A stretch of DNA of 15,332 bases from an uncultured Bacteroidota bacterium (GTDB lineage: Bacteria > Bacteroidota > Bacteroidia > B-17B0 > Aurantibacillaceae): the NCBI GenBank assembly GCA_903923915.1, contig CAIXZI010000511.1, positions 1 to 15,332 of the forward strand, read 5' to 3'. A program made the translations under genes and the position numbers. Under the pieces are notes generated by a model. The model saw nothing but the letters and a program-made list of their open reading frames with translations, was not told the DNA's origin and did no database searches. Positions 7,901 through 13,793 of the stretch are shown piece by piece. How positions within the stretch are numbered: the first letter of the stretch is position 1; each line of letters starts with the position of its first letter.

Positions 7901-9563
7901 TAAACAAGTAGCCGACCCTCAGATGACAGCCAAATTATTAAGCACTACTACCGGAACTGTGGTTAATGCACCTAAGCACTTTGGATCTACTGTTGCAGGA
8001 GATCTTTTAGAATCTTCTATTAGCGGCGGAGCTTGGTTAACCGGTGTGCAAGATGTTGATTTTAGTTCTACTCAAGATTGGATTTTAGCAGGTAATAATA
8101 GTGCAACAGGCAGTTCTACACCTCAAGATTTATTTGGATCTAATCCGTCTGGCACAAAACACCCTAATATATTTGCAGATCCTTCACAAGTATGGGAAGG
8201 TGTAGTAGGTGGAACTTGGACTCCTTTTAGAATGATTAATAGTGTAAGTCCGCAATTTCCTGGATTTTCATCAACAGACGCAATTGCAAAGGCGGTGCTT
8301 GGAAATATAAACCCAATAGCAGATACGCGCTTGTTAAGCAGTGTGGACGTTGTATTTACCAGCGATCAAAGCAAATGGACTCGTTGCCCGGTTATTGATA
8401 TGAATACCTCTATAGATCCAGCTAGTAATTTACCTTATAAATGGCAATTACGTAGAGCTCCTTCTGTAGATAAAAACGGTGTAGCTAATTACCCTTCGGT
8501 TGATAATAATGATTATGATAGTAGTATGAGTTGGTTTCCGGGTTATGCCATTAACATTGAAACAGGCGAACGTTTAAATATGATTTTCTCTGAAAACTCA
8601 GCAGATGCTTCTAATAATGGAAATGATATGCTTTGGAATCCTACCAGTAGTATTTTAGATGCCAACAAAAACCCGGTTTATGGAGGTAAACATTATGTTT
8701 ATATTTTAGGTCATAATTCAGATGGGGTGTTTACATTTACGGCTAGTCCTACGCCAAACACACTTCCGGCAGATGTTGGTCGTTATGATGCGGGTAAAAC
8801 AGCTTATCAAATGCTAACAGGTTTACCTTCTTGGAATAGGTATAATAATTCAAATACTACGGCTACTAAACAAAATAAATGGTCTATGGTTGCCGAGTTA
8901 TTTAAAGATATTATGTGGGTAACTATGCCATTATCATCGGCAAATATTAAAAACCCGCATAACATACCTGGAGATGTTAAAGTAAAAATAAGGGTGCCAA
9001 AACCATTTAGGTATGCTTTTTCTACAGTTACTTCTCCGGCTAATACAAGTTATACTGTTCCGGCCACAGGTTTATTTCCTTTTAGCGGTGTTAAAACGTA
9101 TTCGTTTACTCCATTAAATAGTAACTTAACAGCTAATGCCCCTGTAGATATTGCTAGTAGCCCACAAAATGGCAACTTCCCTATGTACACCTTTAACACA
9201 AACGATTTAGCGGCCAGTAACTACCAAATCGGTACTGCTCAAGCAGCTTTAGCGCTAATTAATATTGTGCCTAACCCATATTATGCGCATAGTTCTTACG
9301 AGCAAAAACGTATTGATTTAGAAGTTAGAATTATTAACTTGCCTGTTAAGTGTACCATTAAAATTTACACCTTATCCGGTACTTTAATAAGAACACTTAA
9401 TAAAGATAATAGCGATTCTTATATGCCTTGGGATTTACATAACTCGGCTAACATACAAATTGCCAGTGGCTTGTATATATTACATATAGATGCACCGGGT
9501 ATAGGCGAGAGAATTATTAAATGGTATGGCGTTATGCGTCCTTATGATTTACAATCTTATTAA
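4968..9563 (+). CDS. Giant exported protein with T9SS-like C-terminal domain
   Basis: A 1531-residue exported protein of unknown specific function. The N-terminus carries a signal peptide cleaved around SLSA/REN (residue 30). Met13 (5004) is an alternative start that would give a more classical signal, while Met1 keeps an 18-nt gap to the receptor gene. No lipobox Cys is present. Residues 220-410 are rich in Asp and Cys and contain two Ca2+-loop-like motifs, DVNNDGRYD (227-235) and DNDRDGCVD (393-401), plus a DLGNYQDDYVGCD segment (333-345). A fibronectin-III-like stretch with FEGYKVYQL lies near 650. The last 105 residues resemble a T9SS sorting domain: PNP at 1435-1437, then CTIKIYTLSGTLIRTL and IASGLYILHID. 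About 14 residues (KWYGVMRPYDLQSY) extend past where type A domains usually end. I infer surface display or secretion by T9SS. The neighbouring PorV-like gene supports this. Confidence 0.85.
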   Translation: MKKSTFNSISNKMKTALFLFSLGLTISLSARENIQGTGGGGSNAGGHRNSNNNTVMSGCVAGTTQQEMQLNNVRTRILTDGDMWWDFAASIAKYEIPKGSNSYAQFAGSLWLGGWTNGNTLHTSAMTYRQNGIDFWPGPLNPTTLGIDVATCQAYDKVWTFNKTDVSNFYAYWLQYGSADPATPTWIKDYPGNPVYPGYTVDIPTGTNGNGLAYVVSPMNYLAPYNDVNNDGRYDYSTGDYPAYIVPTHTVSRGQCVRYLFGDQTLFFVFNDNGNTIHGETGGKAIGIEIRGQAFEFSTSDQLNDMSFYNYEIINWSSNKVDSTYFTVWDDCDLGNYQDDYVGCDVGRGLGYQYNGDNYDDDANGQTGYHDKLPAIGCDFFQGPYANVGDSIDNDRDGCVDCTWNLDPTGTPNSAYGVWKYDYQVPEQCIMSRFTYYNNSGDPLNGNPNTNSPQQYYNFMSGKWKSGAAMTYGGQGITSGNTPCKFLFPGDSDPLGWGLGYKPIGYGASSAQGSPIVAPFNWTEVQAGNLPTDRRFMQSAGKFTLLPGAVNYVTIGLPFARSNSNNNLEPIPIMLAADDKAQALFDNCFKVLDGPDAPDMTIQELNQQLLITLTNNPYTNNNYEAKRYADFDPAIKLPQGATGDNVYRFEGYKVYQLLDGTVSVTDLNNANLARLVFQCDIKNGVGQIINYNLDATLGNIPQLMVTQAPLGPGLDNGIQNSFSVTEDMFASADKRLINFKNYYYMAVSYAHNNYLTYLPDVAPTVSTTVTGTVTTVSFENPATGDLNGQKKPYLQGRNNVHIKGAIPHNPATEAYGTVMNSSYGNGPQVTRIEGQGNGGYALDLTDQSINDILNSPVQRSQKLTYIAGRSPINVKVTDPLRVVKGDFTVKMITATAQSSGSGTTWSYNGNPPVASPTTLDTGRLKNAPEIKWVMNGTYTDASGNKVTKTWLSDEGLSVAQEKIITGLNNESLGFSVTIKQVADPQMTAKLLSTTTGTVVNAPKHFGSTVAGDLLESSISGGAWLTGVQDVDFSSTQDWILAGNNSATGSSTPQDLFGSNPSGTKHPNIFADPSQVWEGVVGGTWTPFRMINSVSPQFPGFSSTDAIAKAVLGNINPIADTRLLSSVDVVFTSDQSKWTRCPVIDMNTSIDPASNLPYKWQLRRAPSVDKNGVANYPSVDNNDYDSSMSWFPGYAINIETGERLNMIFSENSADASNNGNDMLWNPTSSILDANKNPVYGGKHYVYILGHNSDGVFTFTASPTPNTLPADVGRYDAGKTAYQMLTGLPSWNRYNNSNTTATKQNKWSMVAELFKDIMWVTMPLSSANIKNPHNIPGDVKVKIRVPKPFRYAFSTVTSPANTSYTVPATGLFPFSGVKTYSFTPLNSNLTANAPVDIASSPQNGNFPMYTFNTNDLAASNYQIGTAQAALALINIVPNPYYAHSSYEQKRIDLEVRIINLPVKCTIKIYTLSGTLIRTLNKDNSDSYMPWDLHNSANIQIASGLYILHIDAPGIGERIIKWYGVMRPYDLQSY

Positions 9564-9582
9564 GGTTTAATTAATTAAGAAA

Positions 9583-10683
9583 ATGAATATGAAATTAAAA
9601 CAGATAATATCAGGCACCTTATTAGCAGTTGTAGCAACTGTTCCGGTAACATCTTACGCAGGTAACCCTGATAGAGGTGGCTCTGCGGGTGCGCAAGAGC
9701 TATTAATAAACCCGTATGCTAGTTCAAGTGGTTGGGGAAACTCAAATACATCTTGCGTAAGAGGTTTAGAGTCTATGTTTTCAAACATTGCAGGCATGGC
9801 TTTTACACGCAAAACAGAGGTTGTTTTTAGCCATACTAACTGGTTAGGCGGCTCTGGAATAAGCGTTAATAACTTTGGCTTTACGCAACACGTTGGAGAA
9901 ACAGGCGCATTGGGTTTAAATGTAATGTCTTTAAGCGCAGGAAGTATTCCTATTACTACCACAGAAAACCCGGAAGGTGGTTTGGCTACATTCAATCCTT
10001 CGTTTATTAACATTGGCTTATCTTATGCAAAAGGCTTTTCTGATAATATTTATGGTGGAGCTACAATTCGCTTAATTCAAGAACAAATAAATAACATTCA
10101 TGCTACAGGTTTAGCGGTTGATGCAGGTGTTCAATACCATACCGGTAAGTACGATCAAGTACATTTTGGTATTGCGTTACGCAATGTTGGTCCTAAAATG
10201 ACTTATAATGGAGATGGTTTGGCTTTTTCGGCTAATATATTAAACGGAAGTCAGTATAATAATTCGATAAATGGATATACAGCTTCTTTCGAAAATAAAT
10301 CGGCTGCATTTGAATTACCTTCTTTATTAAATATTGGTTTAGCGTATGATTTTTATTTAACAAAAGATTCTGCAGGGTTAAAAAAAGATCTAAGATTAAC
10401 TGTTGCCGGAAGTTTTACCTCTAACTCTTTTACAAACGATCAATACAACCTTGGTTTAGAGTTTGCGTTTAAAAAATACATAATGGTTAGAGGTGCATAC
10501 AGCTACGAAAAAAATATAGGCACCACGCTTTCTCAAACGGTGTTTACAGGCCCAAGCGGTGGTTTAACTTTACAGTTGCCGTTTGGTAAAGATAAAAAAT
10601 CAACATTTGCAGTTGATTATTCATATCGTTTTACAAGTTCATTTTCGGGTGTAAATACCTTTGGATTTAGAGTAAATTTGTAA
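9583..10683 (+). CDS. PorV/PorQ family outer-membrane beta-barrel protein
   Basis: A 366-residue predicted outer-membrane barrel of the FadL-like PorV/PorQ family. A signal peptide covers residues 1-26 (hydrophobic GTLLAVVATVPV, then SYA/GNP). Family hallmarks: GAQELLINPYA (36-46), an N-terminal block equivalent to the 'NPAG' region (MFSNIAGMAF, about 65-74), and VVFSHTNWL (80-88). Near the C-terminus are LRLTVAGSFTSNSF and YIMVRGAYSYEKNIG, and the protein ends in an amphipathic strand, FGFRVNL. Known PorV binds T9SS cargo emerging from the SprA translocon and passes it to the PorU sortase; paralogues can serve particular cargos. This gene lies 19 nt after the giant protein, so a dedicated partner for it is a reasonable inference, not shown. 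Met3 (9589) is an alternative start. The gene's last codons overlap the predicted greA promoter. Confidence 0.85.
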   Translation: MNMKLKQIISGTLLAVVATVPVTSYAGNPDRGGSAGAQELLINPYASSSGWGNSNTSCVRGLESMFSNIAGMAFTRKTEVVFSHTNWLGGSGISVNNFGFTQHVGETGALGLNVMSLSAGSIPITTTENPEGGLATFNPSFINIGLSYAKGFSDNIYGGATIRLIQEQINNIHATGLAVDAGVQYHTGKYDQVHFGIALRNVGPKMTYNGDGLAFSANILNGSQYNNSINGYTASFENKSAAFELPSLLNIGLAYDFYLTKDSAGLKKDLRLTVAGSFTSNSFTNDQYNLGLEFAFKKYIMVRGAYSYEKNIGTTLSQTVFTGPSGGLTLQLPFGKDKKSTFAVDYSYRFTSSFSGVNTFGFRVNL

Positions 10684-10707
10684 ACCAAACAATTTTTAGT
10701 AAATTTG
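10677..10707 (+). promoter_or_regulatory. Predicted greA promoter inside the 3' end of the PorV-like gene
   Basis: TTTG at 10677-10680, a 19-bp spacer, and TAAATTTG at 10700-10707, an exact match to the TTTG-N19-TAnnTTTG consensus. The -33 element lies in the final sense codon of the PorV-like gene. The -33 and -7 regions sit in two direct copies of agtaaatttg (10671-10680 and 10698-10707, 27 bp apart). Transcription would start near 10712-10715. Confidence 0.65.
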
Positions 10708-10715
10708 TGCTACAG

Positions 10716-10739
10716 AGCCCGCCCCAAAATGGCGGGTTT
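10716..10739 (+). terminator. GC-rich hairpin before greA: terminator or leader attenuator
   Basis: Stem cccgcc (718-723) pairs with ggcggg (731-736) around a 7-nt loop, extended by G-U and A-U pairs and followed by TTTC and an AT-rich tract. It ends the receptor operon plausibly as an intrinsic terminator. It also lies downstream of the predicted greA start site, so it would form at the very 5' end of the greA mRNA and could attenuate or stabilise it. Confidence 0.65.
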
Positions 10740-10760
10740 CTATATTTAAAAAGATACAAC

Positions 10761-11243
10761 ATGTCGCAACCACAAAGCATATCCTACTTTACAGAAGAAG
10801 GATTAAAAAAACTGAAAGACGAACTTCATTTTTTGAAGACACAAGAACGCCATAGCATTACCAAACAAATTGCAGAAGCGCGCGATAAAGGAGATTTAAG
10901 TGAGAATGCCGAATATGATGCTGCCCGCGAAGCACAGGGTATGTTAGAAGCCCGTATTGCTAAGTTAGAAGATACACTATCTAATGCGCGTTTAAGAGAC
11001 GCCAGTTCATTAGATAATTCTAAAGTTTCTATTTTAACTAAAGTAAAAATTAAAAACATCAAAACTAAACAAGTAGTTGAATATACTTTAGTTACCCAAA
11101 GCGAAGCTAACTTAAAAGAAGGCAAAATATCTGTCGATTCACCAATTGGTAAGGGTTTAATGGGCAAAAAAGTTGGCGATAAAATAGAAATTACAGTACC
11201 TGCAGGCGTTATTCCGTTTGAGGTGATTGAAATTAATGTTTAA
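10761..11243 (+). CDS. greA: Transcription elongation factor GreA
   Basis: A 160-residue GreA, close to the 158 residues of the E. coli protein. GreA enters the RNA polymerase secondary channel and stimulates cleavage of backtracked transcripts. Residues 8-82 form the N-terminal coiled coil, with the acidic tip GDLSENAEY at 44-52; Asp45 and Glu48 match the E. coli catalytic pair Asp41/Glu44. The C-terminal FKBP-like domain includes SPIGKGLMGKKVGD (127-140). I chose the ATG at 10761. An in-frame ATG at 10707 adds 18 residues unlike any GreA, and those would be encoded through the hairpin at 10716-10739 and start before the predicted transcript. The stop shares one base with the next ATG (TAATG), indicating coupled translation with the HIT gene. 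Confidence 0.95.
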   Translation: MSQPQSISYFTEEGLKKLKDELHFLKTQERHSITKQIAEARDKGDLSENAEYDAAREAQGMLEARIAKLEDTLSNARLRDASSLDNSKVSILTKVKIKNIKTKQVVEYTLVTQSEANLKEGKISVDSPIGKGLMGKKVGDKIEITVPAGVIPFEVIEINV

Positions 11244-11644
11244 TGCCCAGCATTTTTTCTAAAATAATTGCCGGAGAAATACCTTGTTATAAAGTTGCTG
11301 AAAATTCAACCTGCTTTGCTTTTTTAGATATAAATCCTTTATCAGAAGGGCATACACTTATTGTTCCTAAAAAAGAAGTAGATTATTTATTTGATTTGGA
11401 TAATGATACTTATTTAGCTTTAATGCAATTTACCAAACAAGTGGCTGTTGCTATAAAAAACGCAGTGCCTTGTAAGCGGGTAACATCCGTAGTTTTAGGA
11501 TTTGAAGTGCCACATGCACATATTCATTTAATACCGGCACAAAGTGAGCGAGAGGTTAATTTTTCCAACTCAAAAATAAAATTTACAAAAGAAGAGTTTG
11601 ATGCCACGGCTAAAAAAATAACTCAGACTTTTAATAATTTGTAA
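11243..11644 (+). CDS. HIT family protein (histidine triad nucleotide-binding hydrolase)
   Basis: A 133-residue cytosolic HIT-domain protein of the bacterial Hint branch, which hydrolyses nucleoside phosphoramidates and adenylate conjugates. The triad HAHIHLIP is at residues 91-98; His93 is the expected nucleophile by family rule. The N-terminal FSKIIAGEIPCYKVAE (5-20) and the strand FAFLDINPLSEGHTLIVPK (25-43) are characteristic. Length is normal for the family. It overlaps greA by a single base, so both are likely translated from one mRNA; a GreA-HIT pairing makes sense as a housekeeping operon but implies no shared pathway. The exact physiological substrate cannot be read from sequence. 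Confidence 0.92.
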   Translation: MPSIFSKIIAGEIPCYKVAENSTCFAFLDINPLSEGHTLIVPKKEVDYLFDLDNDTYLALMQFTKQVAVAIKNAVPCKRVTSVVLGFEVPHAHIHLIPAQSEREVNFSNSKIKFTKEEFDATAKKITQTFNNL

Positions 11645-11650
11645 GAGTCT

Positions 11651-11728
11651 GTATTTGCGTTAGAGATTCTAGCAAGTGCCGTGCCGCACGAAAAGCCCGT
11701 TGCTTTTAATAAAGCGGAACGCCAAAAT
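11651..11728. repeat. Structured interspersed repeat, short copy A
   Basis: Begins gtatttgcgtta, identical over 12 bases to copy B at 12595, and ends ggaacgcc with AT-rich flank. The ends pair: TTTG+CGTT (654-661 of the 11 kb block) with AACG+CAAA (718-726), leaving one bulged C. Inside are a small CGTG/CACG hairpin (11680-11690) and a GCTTT/AAAGC hairpin (11702-11715). It shares with copy B the order TGCCGTG, AAAGCCCG, GGAACGCC. It lies between the HIT stop and the clpP terminator. It resembles a repeat I recall as common between genes in Bacteroidota; an official name is not certain. Confidence 0.65.
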
Positions 11729-11751
11729 TAGATAGGAATTATGGTGTATAA

Positions 11752-11779
11752 AAAAGGCTGCTTTTTAGGGCAGCCTTTT
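11752..11779. terminator. Bidirectional terminator between the HIT gene and clpP
   Basis: A perfect 10-bp stem, aaaaggctgc (11752-11761) and gcagcctttt (11770-11779), with an 8-nt loop. On the minus strand it ends in a run of five T, so it serves clpP best; the plus strand has TTTT followed by AGTTT. Its place between convergent genes fits shared use. Confidence 0.88.
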
Positions 11780-11799
11780 AGTTTACATATTTGATTAGA

Positions 11800-12471
11800 T
11801 TACTTTTTTACAAGAACCTCATCAACCATACCATAAGCTTTAGCTTCTTCGGCAATCATCCAATAATCGCGATCGCTATCAGCCCAAACTTTATCATAGG
11901 TTTGTCCGCTATGCAATGCAATAATTTCATACAATTCTTTTTTAAGCTTGCCTATTTCTTTAGCCGTAATTTCAATATCAGATGCTTGTCCTTCTGCACC
12001 ACCCAATGGTTGGTGAATCATTACGCGAGCATGTTTCAATGCTGTACGTTTACCTTTTTGGCCGGCACACATTAATACAGCACCCATTGAAGCAGCCATA
12101 CCTGTACAAATAGTTGCTACATCTGGCGCAATAATTTGCATGGTATCATAAATACCTAAACCTGCATAAACGCTTCCGCCTGGTGAGTTTAAATAAATTT
12201 GAATATCTTTTTTAGCATCAACAGATTCTAAGAAAAGTAATTGCGCTTGCACAATGTTAGCTACTTGGTCGTTAATACCTGTTCCCAAAAAGATAATTCT
12301 ATCCATCATTAAACGAGAAAATACGTCCATTTGCGCTACGTTTAGCGAACGTTCTTCTATAATATATGGAGTCATTGATGATTGAAACCTTGATTGGTAT
12401 CTATCATACGTTAAGCTACTAATACCTTGGTGTTTGGTAGCGTATTTTCTAAATTCATTATTATCAAACAT
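11800..12471 (-). CDS. clpP: ATP-dependent Clp protease proteolytic subunit ClpP
   Basis: A 223-residue ClpP serine peptidase, which forms a double-heptameric barrel loaded by ClpX or other AAA+ partners. The triad is visible: Ser128 in GMAASMG, His153 in MIHQPLGG and Asp202 in DRDYW. The spacings of 25 and 49 residues equal those of E. coli ClpP (111/136/185). Other hallmarks are NSPGGSV (95-101), EERSLNVAQMDVFSRL (39-54) and the C-terminal AYGMVDEVL. An N-terminal extension of about 35 residues precedes the conserved core, as is common in this phylum. It seems to be monocistronic: own promoter at 12498-12528, own terminator at 11752-11779. Neither tig nor clpX is adjacent, unlike the frequent tig-clpP-clpX order. 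Copies of one repeat lie on both sides. Confidence 0.97.
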   Translation of the reverse strand: MFDNNEFRKYATKHQGISSLTYDRYQSRFQSSMTPYIIEERSLNVAQMDVFSRLMMDRIIFLGTGINDQVANIVQAQLLFLESVDAKKDIQIYLNSPGGSVYAGLGIYDTMQIIAPDVATICTGMAASMGAVLMCAGQKGKRTALKHARVMIHQPLGGAEGQASDIEITAKEIGKLKKELYEIIALHSGQTYDKVWADSDRDYWMIAEEAKAYGMVDEVLVKK

Positions 12472-12497
12472 AATTGATTTTTTTAAATTGGTTAAGA

Positions 12498-12528
12498 CAA
12501 ATGTAATAGTTGAAATTTGATAGCCAAA
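12498..12528 (-). promoter_or_regulatory. Predicted clpP promoter
   Basis: On the minus strand, TTTG (12528-12525), a 19-bp spacer and TACATTTG (12505-12498) match the TTTG-N19-TAnnTTTG consensus exactly. The start site would be near 12491-12493, giving a leader of about 20 nt before the ATG at 12471. Confidence 0.75.
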
Positions 12529-12594
12529 AACAAAGCCAAAATGATATGAACAGAGTTATTAGGTTATTTTGGCAAATAAACTGACAGTTTGAAT

Positions 12595-12743
12595 GTATTT
12601 GCGTTATGGATTGCAGCAGAAATCCTTTTATTGAAATGGGCAGCATTCAGCGAAACCAAAAAACAAATAAAAACGATAAGCTAAATCAATAAAAGATTGC
12701 CGTGTAAAGCCCGACGGTAGTAACCTGCCGGAACGCCCAAATA
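12595..12743. repeat. Structured interspersed repeat, long copy B
   Basis: About 148 bases that fold back on themselves. The ends pair, ATTTGCGTT (12597-12605) with AACG-CC-CAAAT (12732-12742), with two bulged C. An inner long-range stem pairs aatccttttattga (12621-12634) with tcaataaaagatt (12686-12698), with one bulge. A competing local hairpin is GGATT/AATCC (12608-12625). A GC-rich hairpin spans 12711-12731 (ccgacggt...gccgg). The middle, 12635-12685, is unpaired A-rich sequence. It has the same orientation as copy A and the shared blocks gtatttgcgtta, TGCCGTG, AAAGCCCG and GGAACGCC. It could be a non-autonomous mobile repeat or an RNA element; the Rfam flavo-1 family is a candidate that I cannot confirm. 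It ends 15 nt from the galE stop and may also act in galE termination. Confidence 0.7.
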
Positions 12744-12758
12744 AAAGCCAAGAAAAAT

Positions 12759-13793
12759 TTAAAAATTGTTTTGAGTGCGATATACTTCCCACTCCCAGGC
12801 GGTTTTCATCATGCTATCAATATCGTGCTCGCATTTCCAGCCAAGAGTGTTTTGCACTTTGCTGCTATCAGAATACACGGCAATAACATCTCCTGGGCGA
12901 CGATCACCAATTTTATAATTTAGTTTTTTACCCGATACTTTTTCAAATGCGGCAATAGCTTCTAATACAGATACACCGTTTCCGCTACCCAAATTATAAA
13001 CATCGTAATTGCTTTTGTTTTTATGTTCAAGTAAATAATTAAGCGCTAATACGTGTGCCGTTGCAATATCTGTAACGTGAATATAATCTCTAATACAAGT
13101 ACCATCACGGGTTGGATAATCGCCACCTAATACGGTTAACTGAGGATATTTACCAATAGCTGTACCCGTAATTAGCGGCACTAAATTATTTGGTTTACCC
13201 AAAGGCCACTCGCCTATTTTAGCCGATATATGTGAGCCTACGGGATTAAAATAACGTAAAGCAATTGCATTGAATGTTGTGTGTTGTTTGCAAAAATCTT
13301 CCAGCATGCTTTCGCCAATTTGCTTGGTGTATGCATAAGGAGATTCTGCTTTGGGCATAGGTGTATTTTCATCTACAGGCAATTTCTGGACATTACCATA
13401 TACAGAACAAGAAGATGAGAAAATTACATTTTGTACTTTATGTTTTTCGCAAAGCGAAAGTAAGTTTACTAAAGAGGCAATATTATTATGATAATATTTA
13501 AGCGGATGCTCTACCGATTCGCCAACGGCTTTAAAGGCTGCAAAATGTATTACACCATCAATTTTGTTTTCTGCAAATATTTTATCAAATGCTTTTTCAT
13601 CACACAAATCGATATTGTACGATTTAATTTTTTTACCAGTAATTTGTTCTATTTGTGTGTATGCCTTTGGGGAGGAATTAAAAAAACAATCGGCTGAAAT
13701 AACATCATAATTATTGTTAGCCAACAATTCAACAATGGTATGAGAACCTATATAACCCGCGCCACCTGTAACTAAAACAGTTTGCTTAGCCAT
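12759..13793 (-). CDS. galE: UDP-glucose 4-epimerase
   Basis: A 344-residue extended SDR enzyme interconverting UDP-glucose and UDP-galactose in the cytosol, supplying galactose for envelope glycans. The NAD-binding TGGAGYIGSH motif is at residues 9-18. The catalytic set is Ser128 (SSSCSVYG) and Tyr153-Lys157 in SPYAYTKQ; the Ser-Tyr spacing of 25 equals that of E. coli GalE (124/149). Further family blocks are ALRYFNPVGSH (178-188), DGTCIRDYIHVTD (230-242) and DRRPGDV (297-303). I chose ATG 13793; an in-frame GTG at 13799 would add only two residues. The ATG overlaps the end of the DUF4199-like gene by 8 nt, so it is likely coupled to it. No consensus promoter of its own was seen. A UDP-N-acetylhexosamine preference cannot be excluded. 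Confidence 0.95.
   Translation of the reverse strand: MAKQTVLVTGGAGYIGSHTIVELLANNNYDVISADCFFNSSPKAYTQIEQITGKKIKSYNIDLCDEKAFDKIFAENKIDGVIHFAAFKAVGESVEHPLKYYHNNIASLVNLLSLCEKHKVQNVIFSSSCSVYGNVQKLPVDENTPMPKAESPYAYTKQIGESMLEDFCKQHTTFNAIALRYFNPVGSHISAKIGEWPLGKPNNLVPLITGTAIGKYPQLTVLGGDYPTRDGTCIRDYIHVTDIATAHVLALNYLLEHKNKSNYDVYNLGSGNGVSVLEAIAAFEKVSGKKLNYKIGDRRPGDVIAVYSDSSKVQNTLGWKCEHDIDSMMKTAWEWEVYRTQNNF

Noticed and set aside
1038..9563. SusC/SusD-type glycan uptake pair
   Set aside because: The second gene is far larger than SusD, has no lipobox Cys after its signal peptide, and ends in a T9SS-like domain.
10707..10760. Longer greA start at the ATG at 10707
   Set aside because: The added 18 residues do not resemble GreA, the segment contains the hairpin at 10716-10739, and the predicted transcript starts after 10707.
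12464..12646. 60-codon minus-strand frame upstream of clpP
   Set aside because: It covers the clpP promoter and part of repeat B, overlaps the clpP start, and its predicted product looks like translated AT-rich non-coding DNA.
12711..12731. Stand-alone intrinsic terminator for galE
   Set aside because: The hairpin is good, but on the minus strand it is followed by GCTTTACAC rather than a T-run, and it is part of repeat B; a termination role is possible but not called separately.
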